Source: Certhia americana | Lineage: Eukaryota > Chordata > Aves > Passeriformes > Certhiidae | Direction: 5' to 3' | NCBI GenBank assembly: GCA_018697195.1 | Contig: CM031879.1 | Location: 37,435,408 to 37,499,407, forward strand | DNA: 64,000 nt | Shown here: piece by piece, positions 22,401-35,113 of the stretch | How positions within the stretch are numbered: the first letter of the stretch is position 1 | Layout of the letters: the number at the start of each line of letters is the position of its first letter | Translations under genes and position numbers: made by a program | Notes under the pieces: model-generated | What the model saw: the letters and a program-made list of their open reading frames with translations, nothing else | Databases searched by the model: none | What the model was told of the DNA's origin: nothing

Positions 22401-24810
22401 GGATGTAATGCCTCAAGCAGGTTTAGATGTCCTTTGATTCCAGACAAGATGTTTTTTAAGCCAGAGGAGGGTGTGTGGTTGTTCCGCAGTCCCTGTCACT
22501 GTACGACTGCTTTGTCCGCAGGGAACTAAATGAAAGTGAACATTATCACCTGATGAAAACGGGGTGACTCAAGAAAGAGGTGGCATTCTCAGTATATCTG
22601 TATTTTTTTTCCAAGGTTTATCTACCATTTTTCTACCCTCTCAATGAATTTTTCCCCATGTATTCTTGAGGGCTACTGCAATTATTTCATGTAAGGCAAG
22701 TAAGAGAGCTGACTATGGTGGTCATGAGAGGGCAGTTAATGGACATGGAGTGCAAGTGAAGATCAGAGCACTCCAGAACATAGACATGGCAAAGCCTAAA
22801 TGCCATACTTGGCTGAAGAGATTGTATGTGATCTAAGAGTGTCACTGCTCAGCCAACAGAAAACTTACATGGAAAGGACAGGGGAATACTGCAGTGAGAG
22901 AGCTGGAATAGCTTTGTGGTGACCTTTGGGCTCTTGTCAAAGGGAATTTGTGAAGCCAAAAGATAGAGTGATAGGAGAGAGATCACTGAAAAAGTACCTC
23001 TGAATTGCTCTCATCTGAGTTGGGGCCACTCTTGCCCACAAAACTGTTCATGGCTATCTTAACATACCCAGAATTTTTTCCATGCTGTTTTAGCTAAGCA
23101 TTTTGTCTTGTTCTTTCCAAAAACTGCAATAAGAGACATGGTTTATCCTCCCAATATAAAAAAGTAACTTGCTCAGATAAAAATGTTATTCTGTATTTCC
23201 TGGATAAGTTTTCATGGGAAAAAATTTAAGCATCTTCCTTCTTCTGTAGTGCTGCACTTGCTACTTCAGAGGTTGTACTGTACGTTTCTTAAATTTAAAC
23301 AGAAATGTTAAGGAAGCATCTCCTGAGGTCCAGTTTTTAATTGGGCCAGTTTAAAAGCTGATCTCAGGCTTCCAACTGGTCGTAAGTGCAACTTATGTTG
23401 ATCTGTTTTGGGATGTCAAAATTAAAAAGTTGGGAAAAATTTTCAACTTCAGGCTTAATATACTTTTCCTTGAAATGAACATGAATTTGTGTGTCTGCGT
23501 GTCTATCACACTCACTTTGAGAAAACACTCTTAGAGTTCCCTCAGCTTAAGAATTTCTAGTGGGGAGAAACTGTACTCTCAGATTTGGAAATGTTTTATT
23601 TTATTGAATGTCAGATATGGAAATGGTCTCACCAATACTTACGGAGGGACAGTATTGCTTGTAGCTAATAATACATTGCTTACTCACGGAATGGTCCTTA
23701 GTACTTCCAGACACTTTTCTGCATAATTCTGAAATTCAAGCTGGTGAACTTTGCTTCATCAAAAACTATGGAATTCTTCAATACCTTATAAAATGCCAGT
23801 CAGATCAAATGTCACAAACAGAAAAGCTATGGCTAGCACAGCAGAGCCATCAACTTTACTACATAAATGCCACCAACTCTGAATCTCTATTATTATTATA
23901 TCCTGCATCTAGATCTTTGGTGTAAGTGAACATGATGCAAGATTGTACAAACACTCCAACTCTGGTTACTATAATAAATAGACAAAAAAGGCATCTTTGA
24001 TCTCCTACCTCAGTTTGCTGCCAATGCAAAGAAACATGAGGGAGCCCCAGAGGTAAATATAGGCAATAGAACTCACTAAGTTGACTGAAAGAGTATCAAT
24101 TTAGTGTGGTGTAACAGCAAATGCCAGGAGACCAATCAGTTAAAATACAATGCACAAATACCTGCAGACCTGCATGTAGAAAGGGTTGTCTTCCCTGCGC
24201 TTCTTCTGGATAATAATTCAGGTATGCACATGTAGAAGTACAATGTTGAATCAGGACTAAATACATTTAAATCACAAATGAAAATACTGGCTACAAGCAA
24301 AACCATATCATAGACTTAGGGATAGTGGTTTTCTGTGATTAAGTAGCTGTATGGTTTATTGATTGGTAAGGGGCATGAAAAGCAATAGAAAGTTATTTTT
24401 TCCTGTTTCCACTTCAAAGTCATTGACAGTTATTATTGGTAAATGTTGGCAAAGACTAGAATGTTAATTTTCATATGTATAAATAATTTATTGAATAATA
24501 CATGGAAATGAATTTTATATGCTCCTCTATATGAATGACAGTCTATTATTGAAATTTATTAATCAGCACATTCCACTCAAATTTTTTGAGGAAGAGGAGG
24601 GAGGGAGGTGGAAAGGCGGTTTGGAAAAATGCAGTACAGTGGGCTGACTAAATCTGAATACTTGGTCTCTGAAAATGCAGCTATCAGTGTAATTCAAATC
24701 ATACTGATGAGATACAGAACAGTTATATGCAGTCATAATAACAACTTATATACTGTCAATATTAATAGCAATGCCTGTTTGAGAACAGTTTTAAAATAGT
24801 TACGTACAAT

Positions 24811-24816
24811 TTTATT
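24811..24816 (-). terminator. LIN7A: Candidate distal LIN7A poly(A) signal
   Basis: TTTATT on the plus strand gives AATAAA on the minus strand, about 3.2 kb past the LIN7A stop. An alternative is at 27110-27115. Neither has a strong GT-rich downstream element on the minus strand, so the choice is open. Confidence 0.25.
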
Positions 24817-27689
24817 AAGTATAAAAAGACACCGTGCAGAGCACAATACAATATATTTCATCTTCAGTTCTGGTAGTTCTCAAACTCCACTGTCTTAATT
24901 GATATTGTCACCAATGACCGCTGAATATAATTACCTCTCTGTATAAAACGAGGCTTCTCTAGATGAATTCATGCTGTTTGGGTTTAAAAATACAGTAATT
25001 TCCTTTCAATGGCTATTTGCACCAATCAAACACTGTTAAGACTGTTGGCTAGCCAGCATTTGAGTTCTAACATATGTTACAGTACTGCCAATTTCCCATT
25101 TTGCTTTGTCTCTCTGTTTGAGAATAGATCTTCCAATATATTAATTGTTTCTGACTTCATACCAAGTTCACAACCAGAACACTGTTTCTGACCATTTCTA
25201 CATTCCATTCCTCACATTACTGAACTTTCAACGACATCAGCCGAAGTTTTCAACATGCAATGACTGTGTGGTTTTCCCCTAATCTCCTTTTCTCCCCCAT
25301 GTCTTTTCTAATGAAGCATAGAAGGCATGTAAAAATTACCACTTTTTTTAGGATTTGGGGGTCCATTTTCTTATTTTCTTGTAAGCAGATGACATTTATA
25401 AACTTCCAGCTTTGACTATCTTCTTTGGAAAAGCAGACATGTAAACTTAAGAACTTACAGATTTTGCTTCCACATTCCAATTTGGTTTAGTTAAAAAAAA
25501 AAAAAAATCTAATTTCAAATTGATTTAAATGAAAATGTGTGAGTCTTAAAAGAAACAACTTACACTTCCTTCTCTCTAAAATATATTAACATTAGACTGG
25601 AAAATAAATTAAACAATACAGAAATGCAGAGATTATGCTAGCACAGTAATATCTGCCAAACAAAGCTCGGTCTTTTGCTAACATTAGCTTACTACATTTG
25701 CAATACATGCTAAGCAAAGACCCTACTTCTCTAACAGGTACATTCAGACAATATATATTTTATGGAATAAATATATAATATATCCAGTTATAGATTTCTG
25801 AATAGTAACTATAATAGATACAAGCAATACCTACGTTTAAAAATACAGTTCTAGGCTTCCCTAACTTTACTACTAATAAAATTAAAGTTGACCTAAAACT
25901 TTCTCACTCTGTTGATGCATAATAAAATATATGGAAACACCAAGAGTAAAAAGCCAATTGCTTCTACAAATGGAATACTTTATAAATATAGTAAATTGCT
26001 ATTTCCAGAGGGAAATCTGAAAATTATAAACAGGAAGTTAGGTTAAAACAGCTCTACAATATATAGTACAAAGTGGTTATGAAGTCTGATGTACAAGTTT
26101 GATGTCTGTGGCAAAATTTTGAACTGATGTTTTTCATTTTTGGAGATAACTGCAGAGAAACATCCTGCTCTCAAAAGCAGCCAATCTTAACCTCCTTAAA
26201 CAAAACTTTCAGTGACTAGAGAAAGCCAACTAGAAATTTGTCAGAGTAAGGAGTGCAAGATGAGATCAAACAGAATTATTTGGAAGCCCTGGACTTTGCT
26301 GTTTTATAGGGTTTACCAATCATGCTGTTCTCATTAGGAACAGTCACAGAAGTAAAAGCTATCTGTGACTGATGTGTGCTGAAAAGCCTTATCATGATGG
26401 TACCCTCCCTACAGCTCATTTTAGTCTGGTACTGTACATTCTCCAGATGAATTCTGTTTCATGTTCCTGTGGTTGTTTGCTTTTGCTGGAATACTAAAGT
26501 ACAGATCTGGTTGCTTGATTACTGAACTCTTGATTGAGGCTTCTTCTTTCTCGAGAACAACCTAGAATTAAAGAAACACATTCCTCAGAGCAAGCACAAA
26601 GAATTGAAGATTCTTGTCTCTGCCTGTCTTTCTTCCCTTTCAATTTTAAATCAGAAAAAAAAATCCTTATTTGCTAATGAAATTATTTAGGCAACTGAAA
26701 AACATTTAAAACTTCATGTGTATGTCTGTCTCCTGCAATGGCCTTGGTTTACATACAAACTCAAAACCCACTTCATAAAATACTACTATTTCTACCTCTT
26801 GTCTGAGTTGAACCCCTGAGGTGGGATTCAAGACCATGTTAGGGCCCTTGTCTGCCTCAACAAATTTGGAATTCTGGTGGTCATAGGACAGGGTGTTTAC
26901 AAGGTGGGTGTTTTCCCCTGAATACCCACAGAGGTCAGTGGGTAAGGATGATAAGGATGAAACCATCGCTGAGAGCTTCAGAATTTGATCATTTGGGGGT
27001 TTTCTGAGTCACAAATTGACTCTTTCAGTACATGCATACTGTTTTGGGAACAAACAGCTATGAGATGAGGGTTGGGATTTAAGTCATTGGGACATGCTTC
27101 CTACTTGATTTTATTTAGGCAAATGGAGCATATCTATAAATGCAATTCATAGCACTGATTTCAGAAAAACTGCATATACAGAGAATCTCTGAATCTCATA
27201 TGCCACTGGGAGACTTGCAAGCCTCTTGAAGTTACTGTGATATTGAATGTCAGTTGAGAGTGAATCAAATACTTCCTACCAAACTGTATCCAAAAGCAAG
27301 CACTTAGAGGTGCCCTGCAGAGTAACCACAATGAAGTCTGGGTTCCCTGTTGTAAGGAAGAGGTTGTAAGACTTTGCATCACCTACCACCAGCAAATCTT
27401 GATGCTTCATTTCAGAGTGGTTACAGACCAGCTGAAAATGCTTTACTATCTTAATCTGGAGGCATGTTCTTATTTGTTATAAATGCTTTGGTCGTTAATA
27501 TAAAAAAAAACATTTGCAGGACTTTTTTCACTTGCAGGTAAGACAGAAGTGCACAGTGGCTTTTGATCTCAGGGTTGTTAGTTGAAAACTGGATCCAGAA
27601 TTTGCTATTGCCTTAAACCTGTTTTCAAAATGCATCTTTACTGGGAAGAACCATGTGGAAATATACTAATGAATGAGTTCTGCTCTGAC

Positions 27690-28010
27690 TGCATGAAGTG
27701 CTGGCTGGGCCCCCAAGGGTATCTCCAGGCCCCTGACTATCCCTGTTGGGGCTCCCTCCATCCTGTCCACAGCCCAGGACCTCATGTCAGCCCCTAGGGC
27801 CATCATCTCTTGCCCCAGCAGGGCCATCTCCCCACAGCCCTGCCCTGCCCAGCCCTGGGGTCCCACTAAACTGGGCCCACCGTTGGCCCATGTCCCAGCC
27901 TGTCTCTACCTCCAGGCAGGTGCCCAGGCTCCTGTCTGGGGCTGGGATGGGCTCTGGCAGCAGACGCTGCCCTGACAGACCCCTGGAAGTGGCTGGCGCA
28001 GGTGGGGTGC
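27690..28010. other. GC-rich, CpG-poor block beside LIN7A stop
   Basis: About 320 bases rich in CCC/GGG and CAGG/CCTG words, sharply bounded inside AT-rich DNA, ending about 40 bases from the LIN7A stop. It contains only a handful of CpGs, unlike the adjoining LIN7A coding exon. It would be transcribed as the start of the LIN7A 3' UTR. Open frames on both strands across it look like compositional by-products. It could be a degenerate minisatellite or an inserted repeat I do not recognise. Confidence 0.55.
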
Positions 28011-28048
28011 TGTCAGTGGACTTTAGGGAAGAAAATGAATCCTCTCAC

Positions 28049-28261
28049 CTACGACATATGGTTTTGCTGTGTAGTTTGCTGCTGTTGCTGCTGCTGAATG
28101 AGCAATTGTTGCTGTTGCCGGCGCCGGGCTGTTCTCAGTTTCTCGAAGCGAGCCTCCATCTCCTCCAGCACCTTGGGAGTGTAGCGCACCACCAGCTTCA
28201 CGCTGTCCTTGGCCGCCTTCAGCAGCTCCACTGCCTTCTCGTGGTGTTCTCCTTCCACACT
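28049..28261 (-). CDS. LIN7A: LIN7A last coding exon (PDZ end and Q-rich tail)
   Basis: Encodes 70 residues and TAG (28049-28051). It starts after the acceptor CTGCTCCCAG with Ser-Val-Glu-Gly-Glu-His-His. The first part completes the PDZ domain ([20 protein letters not shown]), including helix B and the last strand. A charged helical stretch follows ([17 protein letters not shown]), then a glutamine-rich tail (QQQQLLI, seven Q, TTQQ) and the C-terminus NHMS. The reading phase at its start is 0, matching the preceding exon at 32472-32681. The tail appears two residues shorter than the human protein as I remember it. Identity is very sure. Confidence 0.96.
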   Translation of the reverse strand, partial: SVEGEHHEKAVELLKAAKDSVKLVVRYTPKVLEEMEARFEKLRTARRRQQQQLLIQQQQQQQTTQQNHMS

Positions 28262-29039
28262 CTGGGAGCAGGGAGAACAGATTTCATAGTGAAAATGGTG
28301 CTTTGATCTGCAGTTGTGTTTGTGTCTTTTTCATATGGAAAGCTTGTCAGAGTTTTATGTAGTTTCCACACCTCATATTTTTTAAGGTACCACTAAAAAA
28401 GAAAGCATTAAGACTCATGCACTGCTGGGCATTTATTAATTTTCAAGCCCTGATTTCTGTGCTAATGTTGCTTGGAACAGTAAATTTCCGAAACGGGGAG
28501 ATGACTCAGCTGTTAAATAGAATATTCAATTTCTACCACTGGACTGGCTGGCATCATATGTCTTTTAGGCATGTGCATTGTTACACACCTTAAGAAAAAG
28601 GGAAAAATTTTCTAATGGTGCATAATTGTCCACGTGTTGTAGTACATATTCCAAAAAACGAAAGTATCTCTGCATAGAAAAAAACCAACAGCCTGAACAT
28701 CTGCAACCTTCACATGGGTTTTTAGATCACGTAGAAACAAGTCTTTTTCTCCTACTTAAAATAAATGGAAGTTCTACTACGTGCTGTGTTTTAAAACTCT
28801 TATGTATACCATGCTTTTGGAAATATAAGTCTCACCTTAAGAGAAAGCGTACAAAATTTGGCATTTTTTTATATTTCCTTTTTTGCTTGTAAATCATGGT
28901 CAGTATGGCATGGCATAGACATTCAGAGGAAATGAGAGGATATTCAGTGGTGAAATTTTGGTTTTGCTGTGCAACAGCACAAACTTAGGCTGTGAGTAAA
29001 CATAGTAACCTCCCAAGCTACACGAAGTAGAAACATTTG

Positions 29040-29085
29040 TTTGCTGGATGGTTCTTATTTGTTGCTTTGCTGGATGGTTCTTATT
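29040..29085. repeat. 20-bp tandem duplication
   Basis: TTTGCTGGATGGTTCTTATT occurs at 29040-29059 and identically at 29066-29085, period 26 bases. Intronic; exact identity suggests a recent duplication. Confidence 0.85.
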
Positions 29086-30727
29086 GACACCAATAAGAAA
29101 TTGTAATTGTTTTTTAAGGGAATAACATGACAGTGTGTTTTAATACTTCATTCAATAACCTAGCAAACTGCATTTAATTCACGATTGTCTGTTTTCTCTC
29201 CTGTTTGTCCTCAGCCTTTTCTCCTAGTTTAGACAGTATTTTCTAATTAGAAATGAAGCGTTTGATGTTGTTGCTATCCAGGTCAATGGAAAACTCCCAT
29301 TGATCTGAACAATAATGATACAGAATTAAGCCTACTGATCTGAGCCATAAGCAAAGAGGGGAAAAAACAAAGGTAAACATAGTGCTGCCAAATACAAATC
29401 CTGCTCTCTCACTCAGATCTTGACAAGCATGGTTTTCAGCTGTTATTAACAGCACTGTTATGCTTGCTCTTAATGTCTTTATTGATGCTTGCACTCCAAT
29501 TTTCAAGGTATTACAAAAACTTTACCTGCTTAACAGCAGCTGCACAAAGTGAAATAACAGAGGCCTTTGGAGTGGAGAAAAGGAAAGGGCAAAGGGAGTT
29601 GTTTTGCTGTTGGAGTTCTTCTGCCTCTGCAAACTTCTAAGGCTGTGCTGGCAAAGGACTCCTGCTGGTATCAGTCATTCCTCTACAAGGCACTTTGTTG
29701 GCTGGATTATGCTGGTGGGGGACATTGCAAGAATCTGACATACTCATGCTACTTTAGAACTGCCCACCAAATGGGTAAAATTGTTTTGGAAAGTATATAT
29801 TTACTTAACATATGATTTTTTATTACATGTACTTCTATACACTTATTCCTTTTTTTCCATTATTGCATTGGCAGATTGCATCAAAGAGAAGGATGCAAAA
29901 CACTATAGAGACAAGAACAGCTGAAAGAACAGCAGATATTGTGTGGGCAAATACCAACCATTACTCTATCCTGGTTCACAGACTTGCCATAAGACTAAAA
30001 GAAAAAAATGCACTTTCCTGAAGACAAAAAAGAAAATCTGTTGGCCCACAAGTTGGGAGACTGAGAAGAATATTTCTATTAGGTATCCCTAAACAAATAC
30101 TTGGTTGACAAGTTAGTCATTATATATCTATTTTGCATCCTTTCTGTATCTGACTCACACAAGGTATCTGACAAATGCAGAATCTTGGCCAGATATCAAC
30201 AGGCACCAGGAAGTGTTTTTGTCAAGCCATCTGCAGGGCTTACTGATTTCAATTTCCTTTATTTTTAGGGGGTGTGGGACAAAAGTATGTAACAAAATCC
30301 CAAGCATAATGAGAAAACACTGTTTTTTAATATGCAGTGAAACAGCTCAAGGAACGCTCTTCCAAGTCATGCTGGGATAACGAATCTGGATTCTGAACAC
30401 ACAGCTCTAATTTTATGTTGCTAATTATTAAGTTGGATAACCATCAGTGATTAAGCACAAACAAATTACAGATATTTCATTTCATGTCCCACCACTGAGC
30501 CGTCTGTTCTATTGTACGTACTGGATATTATTTGCTTTTTTCCAGCTAAATTAAGAGAATCACAGAGTAACTTAGTCCCGGTGAACAATGCTAAGTTTAG
30601 ATTTCTTTTGTCCCATCTCAAGCTGTCAGCAAAGAAATAATCACTTCTTTATTTTTTGCCTTTTTACAAATTATATTGTGAGGGATTATTCAGCCCAAGA
30701 CTGGTTTATGAAGATTTGCTCATTACT

Positions 30728-30922
30728 GTGAGGGTGGTGAGGCCCTGGAACAAGTTGCCAGAGAATTTGTAGATGTCCCATCCCTGCAAGTTCAAAATCA
30801 GGTTGGATGGGGTTCTGAGCAACCTGTTCTAGGGGAAGGTGTTCCTACCCATGGTAGAGGGGTTAGAACAAGATCATCTTTAAAGTCCCTTTCAACCCAA
30901 ACCATGCTATGATTCTGTGATT
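30728..30922 (+). mobile_element. CR1 LINE, 3' end with terminal octamers
   Basis: Recognisable CR1 3' UTR: GTGAGGGTGGTGAGGCCCTG, AACAAGTTGCCAGAGAATTT, CAGGTTGGATGGGGTTCTGA, GTCCCTTTCAACCCAAACCA. It ends in two octamer units, ATGCTATG (30904-30911) and ATTCTGTG (30912-30919), the hallmark of a complete CR1 3' end. The 5' side is truncated, as is usual for CR1 copies. It lies in a LIN7A intron, antisense to LIN7A, and is too short to encode anything. Confidence 0.9.
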
Positions 30923-32471
30923 ATTTCAAGTATGCAACTTGAATTGAAACTTTGAATTCTGTTGTTTGGATTCTGAGTACAAAAGTATTTCTCTTGCGTC
31001 TCCAAATCAACTTTCTCATGTGTTCACATGCAATTAGGAATTTTGTATGGTGTCTTCTGCTGCATTACCTAAATATATATTCTAGAGCACATGCATCAAA
31101 TTTTTGACTGGAGAATCATAAAACAGAGGTGACAAGCAAGTCAAACTCAATATATCTTGACATCTGAATGTTCACCACTTTCCTCTCTGGTCTTTGCCTA
31201 GACACTGTAAAAGGATTTTTTAAGAACCATTCATCAATTAGTAAATTGAAACTATTTTCATCTGCCTTTTTGTTGCTGAAAGAAGCAACAACAAAATTCT
31301 TTCATCAACTTTCTAACAGTGAAGTTCAGGCAATGAATTTCCTTAAATATTCCATTTATTTCTTTATGACTAAATAATCTTTTCAGTGGGTTCCTCTTTT
31401 CTTTCTCACTGCATATTGGCACAAGCAAGTTTTCAGAACCAGTATTTCTCTTTTGAGAACAGGATAGTTGATAGAAAAAGTGGTAAAAAGTCTGTCTGAA
31501 GTGTTACACAAATATTTTGTTACAAGAGAAAGGGAATAGCTAGTGTTGAGAGAAACAGATGAAAACATAAAAAACATTTTAATTGTTTATGGGCTTGAAA
31601 CAAGGAAGAAATTTAAGTTTTAAAGTCTTAAATTCGGACTCAGAAACTGCTACCCTATGCCTTTGATGCATTTGATACATTGACAAGGTCAGATGGAGGT
31701 TTGCATGGAAAAAGACCACATGTTCATAAAGGGAAGGGTAAGGTTATATGAATGAGTATCCTATCTTTTCAGTACTTTACATTCCTTTGGGAAAAGAGAA
31801 CACAAAGCAGAATGAAAAATAGAATTTGACCCAAATCATAGAGTCAGGGCCTTACTATTCCAACAGCCCTTTTTTTTTAACCTCCATATTGAGATTCACA
31901 GTGAAATTACTGCAAAATACTCCACCAAGATTTACATGAAGAATGACAATGTAAAAACTGGCTGAGTATCCCTAAAAGAAATCTAGAATGTACCCTCCAC
32001 TACAAGTCAGCACTAAATGTGCTTACCAAAGTTTTTCAATTTTATGTGTTCAAAGGCTTTTTGAGAGTGACAAGACTACACAAGTGCCACTGTGTCACCA
32101 CTGTGGTTGGAAAGAGCTATGTGCCTCGAAGGCTATGAAAATAAAGAACGACAGACTGTTTTTAAGCTTTTACTGCAAGAGGAATTTACAGAATTATCAA
32201 TTAAGGAGACAAAGATTCCTCATAAGTTAGGAACACAGGTGGTGTGGATTTGAAATGAAGCTATTCAAGCACTCTCCATTACAACAGAAATTGTCATGGC
32301 ACAAAACTGTTGGTGGAGCTCTGCTTCACTGCACCACAAATGCACACTGAAGGGTCTCTCACAGAACATTCTTCTTCTTTCGTATTGCTGCATTTTAAAT
32401 CATGATGTTAGAACAGCTGTGAAAAATGAAAATCTAGATGAAAATGAAAGCTCTATCAAATTTCCACATAC

Positions 32472-32681
32472 CACTCCATTAACTGAAAGCAGCTGGTCCC
32501 CACGTTTGAGCCCACCATGCCTTTCTGCCACGCCTCCAGGAATGATGCGAGAAATATAAATAGGTGAATTTTGTTCCTTTCCTCCCATGACATTAAAGCC
32601 CAGGCCTTCCTCAGTCTTTGGCAGCTCCACCACTCGTGGGTGTGAATGGCCTTCGCTTGCAGCAAATGCAGCAACTGTTGC
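32472..32681 (-). CDS. LIN7A: LIN7A exon encoding most of the PDZ domain
   Basis: 210 bases, 70 codons, phase 0 at both ends. Acceptor TTCTTCCAG precedes Ala-Thr-Val-Ala-Ala-Phe; donor GTATGTGG follows Asn-Gly-Val. The exon carries the linker ([19 protein letters not shown]) and then the PDZ core. GLGF is the peptide-carboxylate binding loop, followed by [20 protein letters not shown] (strands A to C) and [15 protein letters not shown]. The remaining PDZ part is in the next exon at 28049-28261. One conservative change from the human protein as I remember it (KTEE instead of KTDE). The methionine-initiated frames overlapping here on both strands are shadows. Confidence 0.97.
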
Positions 32682-35041
32682 CTGGAAGAAAAAAATGATT
32701 GATTTGGCTTTTAGGGGGAACAGTGATAGACACTTTGTTGTTCAACTGCAGGAAGAACTCCTTCCTGTGAAAACATTTCAGTGTCTTACTCTGACATTTT
32801 CTGATTATCTGAGAGTATTTTAAAATCATCAAGTTCTATGCCAATGTTTTTGAAATAAAGGAATAAACAGAGGAAAAAAAAGCTTAGGTGACTTGTCAAA
32901 GACAATACAGAAAGTTACCAGCAGAGCCAGAAGTAGGCACCTGGAAGTCTTACTCTGTGGTGGTGCACTCTTATGATCATTAGTGCATTTCTTCTTTGCC
33001 TTTTCACAGGGAGAAAATTTATTCCTGTGGGATAAGGTAATGGGATATCTAATGTGTTCCTAGTTGAAATAAAGTGGATGAACTGAATTGCTAACTCTCT
33101 GCTTTGCTTTCAGAGTTACAGAATTATTTATTTTAAATGTTCAATTTATTTTCCTAAATTAAAAGTTTAATTTATAATCTTTGTGAAATCTTGCAAACTA
33201 AGTAACCTCTGAAACAGGAATAGGATATTTTATTATATAATTCCATCAAAACTTTTAATGAGAAACTAAATCTTAAGACAACAACAGATACATAAATCTA
33301 TTAGAAAAATATAGATTGTTTAACTAATTCTGGGGGTGGGGTGGGGTGGGTAAGTAACACAGTAACATACTGCAAAGCTTGCATCCAGGAAAAAAATTAC
33401 ATTTATACTTGATTTTCCCTAGAAGCATTTTCTTACTTATCACTCATAATAAATCATTAAATAAACATTAAGAAAATACTTTATAGCTTTTAAAATGTGT
33501 TTGTTGTTCAAACTGCAGGAACAATTTTGCATTACAGTAATATTTTTGAGCATCCTGTAATGCTTATGCTTAATAGAAGCTAGTGGATGATGTGACATAA
33601 TGGATCATTCGCAATTACATGTTTTTGCACATGCAGAACTTGTCCTCATGCATACACATTATGTCAGACATGAATGCACTAGGAGAATGAAATGCAGACA
33701 GCCCAGAAATAACCAGGAAATATTGCGATATTGAAACATTGCTCTGTAACCTGCTGTTCTATATGAGTAAGAAATGAGAATGGGAAACACTAATTGGACT
33801 TCTCCCCATTTACTAAATAACGTAGCATTAATTTCTATGTTTATCTATGTGTAAACAAATCATGATTTCATATACACATTTCTCTACATAGAACCAAAGA
33901 TCTTACAAATTTACATTGACCATTAGCTTTCAGTTAGAAGGTTAAAATCACAAAAATGACCTACAGAAAAGAAAGTCCTATTTAGTATGGAAAATACGCT
34001 GCAATTTAGAGTATATTAGGTTATTTGCTGCTATTATAGAGCTTGCTTCCCTAAAATACTCTTAAATAATTTTGTAACACACTCCCAACCTTCCTCTTCT
34101 GATACAGATCCAAATTAAAATCTCCAAACATAAATGCTTGATGGTAAGAGATATTAGTTCCACTAGGACTTCAGGGAGTTTATGTTCACAAGAATGGGAT
34201 CATAAAGAAATATCTCTAAAAAAGATTTATGGGTTTTGCAAGTTATTTTGCATAGAATCTGCTATATCACATAGAAGACACTGTTTTGTGCAAAATGATA
34301 ATGGGAAAAAGAAAGCCATGGTGGATCCCCTTGTTTGGAAGTAACTCTTTTTGTGTATGTTATGAAAATACAGAGCATATTTCATACAGGCACATAGAAT
34401 GGGTTCTTTCATGGTTGTGTGAATTCCCTTATCATTTCAGCACTAGCAGTAACACAGCCGTCATTGTCTTAGGGTATAAGAAAGGCAGGTCCACATGGAC
34501 AAAGAGACAATATATTCTATTAAAATAGGCAATGTATCAGAAAAAAACCCAGGCCAATATTTAGCTGTGGAGTCAATAAAATGTTGAGCAGGCCATTTCT
34601 GTCACTGTTTACCCTTACCACTTGCTTAGTACCTACAGTTCCCATTAATTAAAAGGGGAATTTTGATTGATTAGTTTCTACCTCCCAAATAACTTTCCAC
34701 TCTCTGGATGAGATGTATGGGAAAACAGTCCATTAAAATATTGGTTGTTGCAGGCAGACTGCTACAGAAGAACCAGTAGATTTGCTTTTGCAAAGCAACT
34801 TTTCAAAAAGCATCATATTCCATAAAATCATTCTCTTTTCTTAAGCTACAGAAGCAGCATAAAGGTTGAAATTTTCCATTATGATTGTTACCTGGGAAGT
34901 AGCACTGGTTCTAGACTCTGGGCTGCCACTGATGTCTAAATTTTCTTACAGTGTACACACGAATACCTGAAACACACACGCGCACAGTCAATTACTAGAT
35001 CACTTTGGTAACACATATTTCAACAGCTGCACGTATCCTAC
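32682..35041 (-). other. LIN7A: LIN7A intron (2.4 kb)
   Basis: Phase 0 intron; minus-strand donor GTAGGATA at 35041 and acceptor CTTCCAG at 32682. AT-rich, with a GGGGT-type repeat at 33332-33350. No gene or clear mobile element seen. Confidence 0.85.
33332..33350 (+). repeat. G-quadruplex-type repeat (GGGGT)n
   Basis: Four G runs of three to five bases separated by single T, the tightest quadruplex pattern in the window. On the strand of the LIN7A transcript it is C-rich, so an RNA quadruplex in LIN7A pre-mRNA is not expected. Confidence 0.6.
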
Positions 35042-35113
35042 CTTTGCAGTGGCCCTGGCTCGGAATTCGGGGCAGCCATTAACAGTTATGGTTTCATGCA
35101 TGTATTGATACAC
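35042..35113 (-). CDS. LIN7A: LIN7A exon, 24 codons between L27 and PDZ
   Basis: 72 bases in phase 0 at both ends, with acceptor ACATTTTAG and donor GTAGGATACG. It encodes VYQYMHETITVNGCPEFRAR followed by ATAK, essentially identical to vertebrate LIN7A as I recall it. It contains the end of the L27 region and the linker. Being an exact multiple of three, it could be skipped without shifting frame. Too short for an open-frame scan; found by its conserved residues and splice sites. Confidence 0.95.

Larger units (their letters stand above)
8640..24800. other. MYF5-LIN7A intergenic region, no gene seen
   Basis: About 16 kb of AT-leaning DNA with no open frame resembling a known family and no conserved splice-flanked exon that I recognise. 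It contains a CR1 fragment (19311-19490), a 32-T run near 18843, a C-rich patch (16690-16715) and a short hairpin (18598-18621). Distal muscle enhancers or the true end of the LIN7A transcript could extend into it; nothing here proves either. Confidence 0.6.
24811..28048 (-). other. LIN7A: Probable LIN7A 3' UTR and flank
   Basis: Everything left of the LIN7A stop until the transcript ends. The first 350 bases (27700-28048) are GC-rich and the remainder is AT-rich with many short TATA-like stretches. No coding exon is recognisable. Where the transcript really ends is not shown by the sequence; candidate minus-strand AATAAA signals lie at 27110-27115 and 24811-24816. Confidence 0.4.
28262..32471 (-). 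other. LIN7A: LIN7A last intron (4.2 kb)
   Basis: Begins (minus strand) with GTATGTGG at 32471 and ends with CTCCCAG at 28262; phase 0. It contains a CR1 3' end on the plus strand (30728-30922) and a 20-bp tandem duplication (29040-29085). No other gene is seen. Confidence 0.85.

Noticed and set aside
27746..28306. 186-residue plus-strand open frame opposite the LIN7A last exon
   Set aside because: Shadow of the LIN7A exon and of the GC-rich block. Its leucine runs are the antisense reading of the glutamine codons.
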